Source: Paraglomus occultum (lineage: Eukaryota > Glomeromycota > Glomeromycetes > Paraglomerales > Paraglomeraceae). Taken from it: DNA of 31,468 bases. The stretch spans positions 1 to 31,468 of the forward strand of contig CAJVPJ010000265.1 in the NCBI GenBank assembly GCA_910592205.1. The letters run 5' to 3'. Each line of letters starts with the position of its first letter. Positions within the stretch are counted from its first letter, which is position 1. Shown piece by piece: positions 1-11,529 of the stretch. Made by a program: the position numbers and the translations under genes. The notes under the pieces were generated by a model that saw nothing but the letters and a program-made list of their open reading frames with translations, was not told the origin of the DNA and searched no databases.

Positions 1-544
1 GCGATACGTGTTTGTGAGGGACTGCGACCGTCGATGCCTGATTCTGCGCCAGAGGAATACAAAAAACTTGCCGAGCGGTGTTGTGATGCTGATCCTTATA
101 AGCGTCCAAAGAATGGTTTGGCACTTTTGATGGATATTTGCAAGCTTATTAATGATGTGCGAAAGGATGAATCTGGTGACAATGCGTGGAATGCCGTTTA
201 TCATAATGATGTAAAGCCGTTATCACGTCTCGAGAAGGAGAGTAAATACTCTAGTAAACTCTTACCTACAGGAGAATTGCCTATACCAAGAAATAGCTAT
301 AATTTGGATTCAGCTGCAGGTATGTTATGCATTAGTATAAATAAAGTCAATTTACAATTTTACAATATTATAATATTAATGCTTCCATTTTTTATAATTT
401 AGCAACTCAAACTTTTTTTGAATAAAGCTCGTAATTTATGGTTTTGTTATTATTGCAGTTTATTATTATAAAAATTTTATTCAAAAGTTTAATTATAGAT
501 GTGCTTCTACATATGTCAATATGGATAAGTTAACAAGACACTGA
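1..544 (+). CDS. Protein kinase-like gene, 3' end (partial)
   Basis: Reading frame 1 is open from the first base, so the 5' part lies outside the window. The start encodes the end of a kinase C-lobe: a GLRPSMPDSAPEEYKKLAERCC stretch is nearly identical to residues 663-684 of the 716-aa gene at 8383-10760, followed by the DADPxKRP motif that closes the domain. A tail then follows (KYSSKLLPTGELPIPRNS) of the kind seen after kinase domains in Glomeromycotina. The frame stops at 402, but a strong donor (GTATGT at 320) and an acceptor (TATTGCAG ending at 458) suggest exons 1-319 and 459-544, giving a C-terminus ending NMDKLTRH. The intron is inferred. Catalytic residues lie upstream of the window, so activity cannot be judged. 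Confidence 0.75.
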
Positions 545-2754
545 AATAAAGTCATGCATGTTTACTATTAGTATTAGCTACCTTTTCCGGGCAGAGTATT
601 GGAAAATTATTAATTAACTAATGTTCAAGAGGCTTCGTTTCATAATTGCTTCATTCTTGTTGCATACTAATTTTTTGATTGCCGCATCAAATAATTAACC
701 AGGCTGACGCGTTTAACAGTGTACGTTTGGATACTGGTTAATTTTTCTAGAAACAACTTTATTGTATAAAGATTTCAGGGAAAGGTACAAATAAATTGAT
801 TGCATATTGTTATGGTGGCAACATAGGACTACATATTAATATGGTATGGTGTGGACATTTATCAGAATCAGTATCATTGCCGTTCTTTTGAATCAAGTGT
901 GTTGGTCATGATGTCACTTATTAAATCTGTATCAATCTGTCAGTGGCAAATAAATACGTGATAATGCTAAAGAAATACACACCTGAATCTTGAGCTTGGA
1001 AGACTTTCAGTGCAATAAAGTGTATAATGGCTCAAATTGTTAAAATTTGGTTTACATGAATTCACTCATCGGAATGATTTTATCAAATGTGTATTTCCTG
1101 TATGTCAACGTTTGCCCTTCCACTCGCCTACAAATTGTTATGTTAAGATTCTAATAATTAGGCTTGTAGTTGATCTTTCAAATATTATATGGGCAGAGTG
1201 TGGAAGGTATTTGTCATTATAGCATATGTTTTGGTATATGTGGCTGGTCTCTGATGATTGTTTTACAATTCAAACTAAAGATGTAACATCTTTTCATTTT
1301 GCGTGCATATATATTGTCTCTCATGATGTTCATAATCAATATGAAAACTTACTATATCATCTTTAGAAGGTTTGGGTGGGGTGTTAATGTCAATTAATGT
1401 ATAATTTGCTGGTTAGTGGTAGCAGTGGCTTTCATCATCAGGAGTTTAGTACTAGTATGGGTAAGGAGTTGTGTACAATTCCCTTACCGCGCACTTTTTC
1501 AGATTGCGGGAGTTGCATATTATTTTTATGAAAATTCTGAGTGACACAAGCATAACAATTGTCTTCATTGAGATGATATAACATCACATTATAAAGTAAT
1601 TATTTATACAAGTCCATGTGTGCATAATATGTTGGTTAATGGTTTTTTTGTGCAATAGTGAGGGGATGCAGTGAGGTTTGTTCACATGTTTATTAACATT
1701 GATATAAGGATTCTATATGTGTTATCAATTAGGATTAGTATTCTCAAAAGTATGCAGACTTTCACTGATTTCCAATTTCTTTCCCTGTTATTATGTGTAT
1801 TTGCTATGCTAGTCTTGAGATATTTTTATGATTGCATTTACAGTAAATTAACAAATGGAATTTTATCCTAATGATAATGCTAAAAAAGATTTCTTAATGC
1901 AAACTTCTCCACACATTCTAAAGTTTCACATGGGCTGCATGGCAAGATATCCTGAACTGGGGAAAAAACTGGCTGAATAGCTTTTTTTCTATACTTCTCA
2001 GTAAGATAAGTAAAATAAGTTTTATATTTTTAACTAATACTGCATGCAGTACATACTGGCATACAATGTCTTCTAATAATGCATCAACATGCATGCTTAT
2101 TGAATACGTCTCAAATTGCTTAAAAAAAAAGAAAAGAACAACTTGACAGGATATTTAATAACTGGTGAAAGAGTAATGTGTAATAGTAATAGTAATATGA
2201 TATAGAATTATAATTAAAAGCAAAAGATTTTGTAAAAAGTTATCCTATAAGATGCTGTATTCAGGCCTAGACTCGTTTAATTCTCAGCATATTCTTGATA
2301 ATTTAATACCCAAACGGTTAGAATTGTGTGAACTTGTGAAATCTACATCATTCTTGACTTCTTTGCATATTGATATGTTGACATATAATTTAAATAAATG
2401 TTTAAACTTTGAAATTTTTTTAATCTTTTGTTTCAGCTTGACTATAATTTTATTATTCTGCTGATCATAGAGAGCAAATCTGTAAAGACTATAGCAGTAA
2501 TTATAAGTTTCCTAACTGCATGTGGCACACAATTACACATTGCAAGGCTTCTGACTATATATATACATTGACAAGAACATCTGTCTACTCCAATTCATGT
2601 CAACAATAGTAACATCTCAATTTTTACTAAAAAATTTGTCATAAATCTCTGTAATATGTAAGCTATCAGTATGCAATACCAAACACATATGAAATATATT
2701 CATTCAAAAATGTAGTCAAGGTAAGTTAGAGGATATAAAAGTATACATGGGTAA
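545..2754. other. Intergenic, no gene seen
   Basis: About 2.2 kb of AT-rich sequence. Open frames here are at most about 70 codons, lack recognisable motifs and look like chance. An imperfect hairpin of about 30 bases lies near 1458-1490. I see no RNA gene or transposon end. Confidence 0.5.
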
Positions 2755-5148
2755 TCAGTTTTTCTGCATTGTATGTATATATAAACATATATATAGCAAC
2801 AAAACAACTGAAACCATAATAATAATAATAAATAGCCTAGGAAAAAAAATTAATAGCAAATATAATAAACTTGGTATAAAAAGAATAATATAGCGTTCAA
2901 TAGATTTCAAGACTGGGTGCATACCAATAAGATAGTTTTGTGCATCAAAACTTCCTTGTTTAGCTGCCTTTTTATACAACTCAACTGCCTTGTCAGCATC
3001 ACCTTTCTCTACTCCAATTCCATGCCAATAACAATAACCAAGACAAATTTGTGCATTAACATGACCTTGTTCAGCAGCTTTTTGATAAAATTCGACTGCT
3101 GTTTTAGCATCTTCTTTTACTCCAATTCCATGCTGATAACAGTAGCCAAGGCTATGCTGTGCAGAAGCATGTTCTTGTTTAGCAGCTTTTTGATACAAGT
3201 CAACAGCCTTTTGCTCATTTTTTTCTACACCAATTCCATACTCATAACAATAACCAAGATAATTCTGTGCATTGACATCTCCCTGTTCTGCTGCTTTTTG
3301 ATACAGCTCAACTGCCTTTTCAGCATCTTTTTCTATGCCAACTCCATTTTGATAACAATGACCAAGACTATTTTGTGCAACTGCAATTCCTTGTTCAGCA
3401 GCTCTGTGATACAAGTCAACTGCTTTTTGCTCATCCTTTTCTACTCCAATTCCATAACAATAGCAATACCCAAGATTATTCTGTGCAGCAGTATATCCTT
3501 GGTCAACTGCTTTTTGAAGCCACCCAACTGCTTTCCTAGCATCTCTTTCCACTCCAGTTCCATAATAATAGCAATTACCAAAATTATACTGTGCAGCAGC
3601 ACATCCTTGTTCAGCTGCATTTTGAAATAACTTAACTGCCTTTGTAGAATCTTTTTCCACTCCAATTCCATGCCAATAACAATAACCAAGATTGTTCTGT
3701 GAAGAAGCATGTTGCTGTTCAGCTGCACTTTGAAACCAATGAACTGCTTTCATAGCATTTTTTTCTATTTTAACTTCATATTGATAGCAATATCCAACAT
3801 TACTTTGTGTAAAAATATTATTATTTTTTTCTGCTGATGGTCTGTAACAATGGATTGCTTGTTTAAGCTTCTCTTCGCCTGACATTTCATGTGCATAGAA
3901 AAACCCAGTTAACCAAAAACATTGTCCACAATCAATATGATCTTTGACTCTTATAACACAAGGATAATGCCATCTTCTGTACACCAAATATTTTAGAAGT
4001 AAATCAGCCATCTGTTTGTGACATCTTTTTTTAAATGATTTGTCACGTTTTGAAAGCATTACAGATTGAGGTACTGTGTCTAATCTATCAGCAATCTGTT
4101 CATAAGATGGCCTTTCCTCAGCCATATCATCCCAACATGCAGAATATAACATAATATATGCTTCAGGGGTTCCTGAAACTGGGGCATCTCGATGACCATT
4201 TTCCCTATAGCGCACAATATCATCATAATTCTGGAGCCCATTACACGGTCTCTTCCCGCCGGAGATTTCCCACAATACCATTCCAAAGCTGAATATATCC
4301 GACTTTACATCCCACGCAGTGTAAATGTTGCATAAGCATCTTGGGTCGATATACGGCAGGGTTTCTTGAACGTTTGACCGACATTTTTGTTGCAAAACCA
4401 GATCAGGCAAGCCAAAGTTTGTCAACTTTGCTACGCCGGCATGAACCAATATATTATGAGGCGACTAATAACAATGTCGTAGATTTGAGTAAACGATTTA
4501 ATTTTATAAAGCTATCATATTGCGACAAGATAGTTACCAGACTTTTATGTAAAATATCAAGTTCATGGAGATATTGTAATCCGCCAATGATATTAATACC
4601 GAGTTTGCATCTGGCAAACCAGTCCAACTCAACCGATGTGTCTAGATAACGTCGTAATGAACCGGTATCCGCATATGCAAAGACCATGACATGCCTACTT
4701 AGCGGATCTTTTGATTCAAGCAACAGAACAACTATTAATGGCACATTCATGTCTAGCTCGTCGCAAACCTAATTTATTCAATGCTTACCTTCACTCATTC
4801 CGAGAAACCGAATGATGTTAGGATGGTCATGGACCTTGCGAAGAATCTTAAGCTTGAAAATATAGTTGCACGATTGAGTAAACAAAACAAGAAGAATATG
4901 CGAAGGTGCGCATTTGTTAGCACAATACCAACCTGTTCTACCAGGTTTTTGAGCATCTTGTCTTCGTTTTCTGAATGAAGAAGCTTATATGCGACCATTC
5001 TATTGCTTATCCTGGCTTTGAAAACTGCTCCACGTTTTCCGACACCAATGCACAACGACTCGATAAAATCATGGTAAACGTAAACCTTTATGCTTCCATC
5101 TTCAATACTTTTCCTTAACCATTCTTTATCAGATTGACTTGAGGCCAT
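2755..5148 (-). CDS. Gene A: pseudokinase-like domain + Sel1 repeats + hydrophobic C-terminal tail
   Basis: Predicted 719-aa protein from four exons: 4933-5148, 4789-4852, 4538-4707 and 2755-4464. Splice phases match genes B and C exactly. The start ATG gives MASSQSDKEW, shared by all three copies. Residues 1-250 form a kinase-like fold: glycine loop GVGKRG (35-40), beta-3 Lys55 in VAYK, then HKSLSPHN (147-154), where Ser149 stands in place of the catalytic HRD Asp. NFG (166-168) replaces DFG, so the metal-binding Asp is also lost; KSDIFSFG follows. About 8 full Sel1 repeats and one degenerate one (about 332-664) follow, each about 36 aa with the core LGYCYxxGxGVEKD. Sel1 repeats form helical-pair solenoids for protein binding. 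The last 45 residues hold two very hydrophobic stretches. A further intron may begin at a GTATGC near 2923, which would change the tail. Likely role (inference): membrane-attached scaffold, not an active kinase. Exact substrate unknown. Confidence 0.85.
2925..3925 (-). repeat. Sel1-repeat array of gene A (108-bp units)
   Basis: Tandem 108-bp coding units, about nine, each translating to a Sel1 motif (AxxLGYCYxxGxGVEKDxxKAVxLYQKAAEQGxxxAQ in consensus). One unit carries an extra codon (GDADKAVE). The regular period also keeps the opposite strand open for 237 codons, which is a shadow of the repeat. Confidence 0.85.
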
Positions 5149-5247
5149 GTTTGGTTGTTCGTTGTGATACTGCGCAAACGTCTTTTGTGGTCTGGACTAG
5201 TGTGACTAATAACACATGATATGACGTGCCAAACATAACCGTAAAAT

Positions 5248-5272
5248 GAGAACTTCCACGATCACGTGTTTA
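5248..5272 (-). promoter_or_regulatory. Conserved upstream block of gene A (CACGTG-containing)
   Basis: On the minus strand, about 100-124 bases before the ATG of gene A, the sequence reads TAAACACGTGATCGTG followed by GAAGTTCTC. The same block, with one base fewer, lies upstream of gene B at 14116-14139. The flanks are not visibly conserved. The core CACGTG is an E-box, the type of site bound by bHLH factors. Regulation is inferred from conservation only. Confidence 0.5.
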
Positions 5273-7096
5273 TGACGGTATTTGTGAGTGTGCAAGGGGT
5301 AAACAAATAACTTATACGAATATCAACAGTTGCCAGGCAAACAAATAACTTCTACGAATATTCGATCTGTTACCGACAATGATTTTTATTTTATTTGGAA
5401 AATTGTTTTTTGTGTAAACATAAAATATTACTTTCGAACCGCTTCGTATTATGAGAGTTAAATCTTTCCTCCAGTTGTATTAGTTGACTCGCGGATGGAA
5501 CTTTATGCGAATCAGATAAAGCGTGAGATGTACGACAAATAGTCAACAATGAACCAGTACAGTTTGATACAATATGTTATAGATTGTTTCTAATGACAGG
5601 TCGATAGCTAAAGATTTCGCTACCTCTGTAAAAGGAAAGTTGCCATTATAAAATTTATAAACTTTCTCTACAAAAGGACAAGATCTTTATGATTATGTAC
5701 ATTGTTTATATACACCAGAGGCGTAGATAAATAATCAAAAGTCGTGCTAGTATTGATAACAGTACGTTTTATTAGTATTGATACGACAAATATGCATAGT
5801 TATTTACCGTAAGTAAATAACATACGTAGCACGTGAAACAATAACTTTGAAGGAACATTAAGCAATTGCTACAATATAAATTAATATTACATGATATAAT
5901 CTAACTAAGACATCCGTAGTTTCTGAGTATTGGCACCATCTTAAAGAAGCGGTAGATGTTCTAATTCGAATCAGGAAAAATGTGGCAGTTATTCACGAAA
6001 TTTTTTTGTGCTGAAACATGAGCTGATATCTAATGGTTGAGGAAAAGGTAATTGGACTATTAGGAAATTGTTGAACCTTAAAATGTAAAACATGCGTCTT
6101 TGATTAATAACCCAGTGTGCCTATTGCGGTAGGCAGTTAAAGTACTCTCCTATTACACTGTTTACGAAGAGAGAATAAATATATCGTGCCGTGCAAAAAG
6201 ATTATATTATGTTATATTATACGCTGTCAGTCATCGTGTGAATAAATATTTATACATTCTCATTATCGTTATCTGTGGGAATATTTTTTAGACAGAATGT
6301 TACACAAAAAAGACAGACTAAACCTTTACGACGTAGTAGAATGCAACAATAATAACGAATAAAATTTATTTTGTAGATCCCATCTCGTTCTGATCTTACC
6401 ATTCGTATTCATAATTTTGTCAAGCGCTCAATCTTATCACCAAACTCTTTTCGAAATGCTGGGCGATTTTTCGATTGGCAGACTTGAATTTGAGAACACA
6501 TTATTGAGATTCTGCAAGATTTCCAAAATTGCGTATATACAGTAGCTCCGCATAGCACATGCGTTGTGTTTGAAACACATCAGTCACAAGTTTATATCAA
6601 AATACATTTTGACTTTTTAATAGACATAAAACCTGAACGGCTGAACTAAGCCTACGCTCGGACTCTATTTTCCATTGTAATTATCACTTTCATAAGAGTC
6701 GTTATAATGCTGATCGACTAATGCTTGCTATTGTGATAGAGTCTTGGCACGGTCAAAATTGTCGAAGCGAGACCTACAAATAGCATAATAATCTAAAAAC
6801 TAGCAAGTCTCAGTTCATAAAGTTTGGCACTAGTATTAAAATATAAAAACAACAACAGTACAGAACTTCTATATAACCATTCATGCTCACCAATCGCGCA
6901 GAGCCGTGTGTTTTGTTTTGAGGGACTTATACTTACCTGTTTCGCCGTTGTAGAAAGAACAGTTACTTCGATCGCACATTCCATGTGCAATCTATTCTGA
7001 AAAGACGAGACGTATGAACATACTCGTCAACGCATAGTGATATCTTACGAAATCTTTGTCATACATAATACAGAAATCGTGTAACATCAATCCGGA
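5273..7096. other. Intergenic, no gene seen
   Basis: About 1.8 kb of AT-rich DNA with stops in all frames. The longest open frame (6793-6990, minus) has no family resemblance. I find no inverted-repeat element or RNA gene that I can support. Confidence 0.45.
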
Positions 7097-7830
7097 ATGA
7101 CTCCGAGTCGTATCCGAAAATCTACGACAACAACGATGTCCGCACCAATTGATAACTTGGTTGAATCCTCAGGGCTGAAATGGATTCTTTGTTCGCGATT
7201 TACCAACATAGAACCAACTCAAATTGACAATGTTTACTATGCTATTTACAATGACGACGACAGTTATGAAATGCTAACAATGTTGCTAACACTTGAAAAT
7301 AACAAGAATGCACGCCAACATTTGTGAATGAGTTTGCCAGATATATACTCATTCAATACAACAGTATAACAATGACGATGACCACTTCAAAGGATATACA
7401 ACATGGCTTGAATATCGCAACAACCTCTTGGATAAGTTAGTACATTTGTTGGATATTGCATATTATTTGAAATATATTCGCAGTACAGGATTAGTGCACT
7501 GTGATCTTCATAACGGAAACATACTTATACGCGTGATGATGGCATAGAACCATTCATATGCGATCTTGGTCTTTCGCGATCAGTGAATTCATACGAGTCA
7601 ACTTTAACTATCCAAGGCGTTTTACTATTTATTGCACCGGAAGTCTTTCATACATGCCAATTACTCAACAGTCGGATGTGTACTCTTTCGGTATTGTTAT
7701 GTACTTATTCGCTACTGGTGAACCACCTTTTCGAGATAGACAGTTCGATAGAAACTTGGTATGCGATATTATTATGAACAACCTTCAAACCTCAATGATA
7801 GTGCGAATATTCATCATAGAACGATAAATT
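7097..7830 (+). pseudogene. Kinase-like pseudogene, paralogue of the gene at 8383
   Basis: The first 75 codons (MTPSRIRKS...; DNLVESSGLKWILCSRF) align with the N-terminus of the gene at 8383 (DNLIHEVSRLEWIPCSQI). A one-base loss near 7303-7306 (AACAAGAATGC against AACGAAGAATGC in the intact gene) ends the frame at 7327. Compensating shifts follow near 7345 and 7370. The frame then gives DIAYYLKYIRSTGLVHCDLH and GNILI (7450-7530), a kinase catalytic loop with Asp intact, then breaks again near 7532. ICDLG (DLG in place of DFG) and APEVFHT follow, then another shift near 7650, then QQSDVYSFGIVMYLFATGEP and PFRDRQFD. The end is lost after 7790. At least four frameshifts make this non-functional. 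It lacks the repeated middle modules present in the intact paralogue. Confidence 0.85.
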
Positions 7831-8382
7831 GTACCCACTTTACAGAATTCTACCGATAATAGTACCTCCTTTTCAGTAGCTAAGAGACATTTATCGATAA
7901 ATTATTATATAATAACTATTGATTACCGTTTCTTATATATACTATATTGAATTACTATTAAATATTGTCTTGGTAATGAAAATATAATTTGCCATTTCAA
8001 CACCTACCAGCCAACACATTATTGTGTCCAAAAAAACTTAACATTAAATAACTAAAATTACCACTATGACATTAAACGTATTAGTATTATAAACTGTACA
8101 TCAGTTAAAAAGGGCAAAACACTTAAACTTGCTGTAACATGGTTGCGTTATTGCTTACTAACGTTTTAATTTTATCGTAGTTAACTTGCGCAGCAGGTTT
8201 CTACCAAACTAGTTATAACATACTAATATCTAATTCGCCATCATCACCTTATGTAAACCAAGAATCGGTGCTTTACAACTGCATCATATTACTGTATATT
8301 GTATTGTACTGTAATTTGCGCCGCCTTTGTGCAACAGAAACTGTTACATTTTATGAACACAAGAATATCATCTTCCCAAGCG
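7831..8382. other. Intergenic, presumed promoter region of the 8383 gene
   Basis: About 550 bases, AT-rich, no open frame of note. The 5' leader of the following gene must lie here. No distinct motif recognised. Confidence 0.4.
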
Positions 8383-10760
8383 ATGTCGTCGTCGCTAGTT
8401 CCAAAAGTTAGTGACATGCGTAGTCCAGCAGTTGACAACTTGATTCATGAAGTCTCAAGACTTGAATGGATTCCGTGCTCACAAATTATCGACAGAACGT
8501 CAAGCCAAGTTGACACTATTCATTACGCTATTCGCAAGAAAACACATAATTATAGTGATAGCGTTGATAAAACGATGGTAATGCTGCTATTTCTTGCAAG
8601 TAACGAAGAATGCACACCAACACTTGTGAGTGAGTTTGCTAGAATATACTCACTACCAACACACAAGTACAATAACAATGACAATAGCTTTAGACGATAT
8701 AAGAAATGGCTTTATCGTCGCAACATACTCATTACTGGATTCACTAACTACAATAACAACTATTACATGGTTGCAGATAAACTCTTTTACCATTATTATT
8801 CTCGATATGGCTTCTGCTCCACATGTGGAATACTCCGATGTAGTCCCGTGTGGTGCATTTGTGGTTATAAACAATTATCCGATGGATGGACTAGCAACAA
8901 TCACCAACTCGATGACTTTATTAAGAAATCTCAACTGCAAACAAACTCACCAAATGACGCCTATTTGGAATGGATTCCATTCGATTGTATTGGTTATTAT
9001 GGGAGTAGAAATGTACGCTTGTATGGTCTGCCTACTGATTGGGTTAAATTGATTCCACTTGAAATAACAGAGAAGACACATGATTTATTTTATGCCGAGG
9101 TAACCATTTATTTATGCCTCATGTTTATTAAATAGTTTAAACAATTATTGACTTATTATTATGTATCCCATTAGTTATGCGATAACCATCCAGATATTCT
9201 TAACACGGATGTTTGGGTTACCGTCGGATTTACATACAAAGCAAGCGAACAGAAATATTGTCTAATAAAAGAACAATACGAATATGGATTATGTCTGGCA
9301 TGTACACGGCTATTAAAACCCAAGATAAACGCATTCTGTTATCATTGTAAAGCACCAAGACCGCTCAATTGGACTACGGGTAACAAGACGTTGGATTCAC
9401 TCATTATGGAATCATGGAGTAATACAAAGGACGTTTATGATGCGTATATACAATGGATAGAATATTCCACATTGATGAACGTACGAGAAATGACCTCATT
9501 ACGCTATGGATGCACACGTATAACGGATTGGTTAGATCCAGCGATAAATAAATTAATAAAAGTGACACTCAAGCAGATCAGTGATGCCCAGTCGCATAAT
9601 TTCCATCAGGTAAATTATTTCACGTGTAAAAAACAACGCAAATAATATTACGCATTGATTGTTTTATTAATTGTGTTGTTTACTCAAATAGTTAACTCTG
9701 AAATACCCAAAGATATTAACTCCTGATAATGCTTGGATAGTTGGAGTTACTCAAGAACCGTCGACTCGGAGATATTATTTAGTTTTCTACTATGATACTC
9801 GTACTGTATTGGACAGGTTTATGCAACTTAACGAATATTATACTTGTGTTGAGTACATGCAGTATGGTGACTTTTACGAACTTAAAGAGATCGGATCTGG
9901 TGGTTATAGGACAGTCCATATGGCCAAATGTGAAGGCAATTTGCAGGCACAGGGTATACCAGAAACTGTTATACTCAAACGTTTTAAGGATTTTGATCAA
10001 ACACCTGAGTTACTTGTCAATGAGGTGAGTTAACGCTTGACAGTATTAATTAAAATGGCATTTAGTCTGACTCTATATTTATTTTGATGACTAGTTCATA
10101 AACCATGTCAAGTGCACTACTGATCTATTGCTTGGAATTTATGGAGTGACGCAGAACCCAGAAACAGAAGAATACATGATTGTTATGCAATATGCTAGCA
10201 ATGGTAATCTTTGTCATCAAAATATTAACGAATGGACGTGGCGAGTGAAGTTAGGTTATTTGAAGGATATTGCATTTGACCTTGCTGCTATTCATCGTAA
10301 GGGATTCATGCATTGTAACCTTCATGGCGAAAACATAATTTTTGATGATAGTGTTCATGGTAATACTGCATACATATGCGACTTTGGCTATTCTCAATTG
10401 GCAAATTTATATCAACAAAATTTAACCATTCAAGCTATTTCACCCTTTACTGCACCGGAAGTCTTTCATACTCGCAAATTTACGAAAAAGTCAGATATAT
10501 ATTCTTTTGGTATCATTATGTATTTCATGGCCACTGGTGAACCACCTTATAGAGATAGAGAGTTCGACGGAGATTTAGTATGTGATATTATGGGCGGACT
10601 ACGACCGTCGATGCCTGATTCTGCACCAGAGGAATACAAGAAACTTGCTGAGCGATGTTGTGATGCTGATCCTGATAAACGTCCTGATGCAGATACACTT
10701 TATGATGATATTGGCAAGCTTTGTTCACATGATTGTTTCTATACTAATACTGATTTTTAA
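8383..10760 (+). CDS. Gene D: kinase-like protein with repeated zinc-ribbon/N-lobe modules (716 aa)
   Basis: Four exons join in phase 0: 8383-9099, 9175-9609, 9692-10024 and 10095-10760. The ATG at 8383 was chosen because it aligns with the start of the paralogue at 7097; in-frame ATGs at 8299 and 8353 are possible. Residues 1-430 hold repeated modules: LEWIP (27-31), an N-lobe-like fragment, CSTC...CIC (145-160), WTSNN, LEWIP (195-199), a second N-lobe-like fragment, a C-x2-C-x11-C-x2-C knuckle (279-297), WTTGN, and a third fragment (385-425). The kinase domain spans about 445-700: glycine loop IGSGGY (451-456), Lys480 in VILK, HCNLHGEN (568-575) with Asn570 where the catalytic Asp should be, CDFG (590-593), APE (615-617), SDIYSFG, and a DADPDKRP end. 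Fold and metal-site residues are kept, but the proton-acceptor Asp is missing, so low or no activity is expected. The tail is short (about 20 aa). Confidence 0.88.
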
Positions 10761-11529
10761 CATAAAGTATACGTGTCTATCGCCAACATTTGCTGCATAA
10801 ACTTACCGTTTATGATATATTTTTGACAATTATTCGTTCTTCCGTGTTTCCTAAATTATTTTTCGCATTAACCAACAAATACCCATTTATCGTAATTTTT
10901 TGTGGAGATCTTTCGGGGTATTTTATATCTATATACTTGATACTTGACTATAACTTATTGTAATAATGTGTTAAATTTTTCTGTTATTTTTTTTTTTCAA
11001 AAACAGCCCAGTCAATTAGTTTCAAAATTATATAAAAATTATTGCCAGCTACGTAGTATTTGCAGATGAGAGAGATTTTTGAAAAAAGGAGTTTTCATGT
11101 GGTTTACTAGTAATTTTAGAGCTGTCTCTTGACTTTTGGCAGGGGAGTGTACATGGTCATAATCAGTCATTTTTTATTATCATCGTTATACATTTCCGCA
11201 TGTCTTCGTCGCACAGTCCTTATTTAAAATTAATCGTGTGAATAAAACGGATATGACTCACATGAGTAAATTATCTATATATTCTTTTACTTTGCATAAA
11301 TATAAAGTATAACATACCAGTACAATCCATTACACTGTTCGCCTAGTAAAAATAATAAACAATAATCTATTTATCAGTTGAAAGGAAATACTGTCTCAAG
11401 TCCTCTTCAAGAAAACGAAATGGTTTTTTATAACATTACCAATTCATAGTCTATTAAATAATCGTCGATTTATGTTATTTTATTAAAAAAATCACTTTCC
11501 CAGACTTATGATTCTTCATACACCATATA
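10761..11529. other. Intergenic, no gene seen
   Basis: About 770 bases of AT-rich sequence downstream of the kinase-like gene, with a T-run near 10987-10998. No coding signal or repeat recognised. Confidence 0.4.

Noticed and set aside
1458-1490. Imperfect hairpin GGTAAGGAGTTGT...ACAATTCCCTTACC
   Set aside because: A single short imperfect palindrome in AT-rich intergenic DNA, without flanking gene, T-run or second copy.
2917-3630. 237-codon open frame opposite the Sel1 repeats of gene A, and similar ones opposite genes B (16228-16986) and C (21598-23421)
   Set aside because: They run antisense to clear Sel1 coding sequence. A 108-bp period means that one stop-free antisense unit stays open over many units. 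Composition (Cys/Ile/Phe/Ser runs) matches no protein.
5945-5970. Possible tRNA B-box (CTAATTCGAATCAGG)
   Set aside because: No matching A-box at the right distance upstream and no acceptor stem pairing; the cloverleaf cannot be drawn.
8630-9052. 140-codon frame overlapping exon 1 of gene D
   Set aside because: Exon 1 in the other frame has recognisable LEWIP and C-x2-C motifs, joins the later exons in phase and aligns with the paralogue at 7097. The overlapping frame does none of this.
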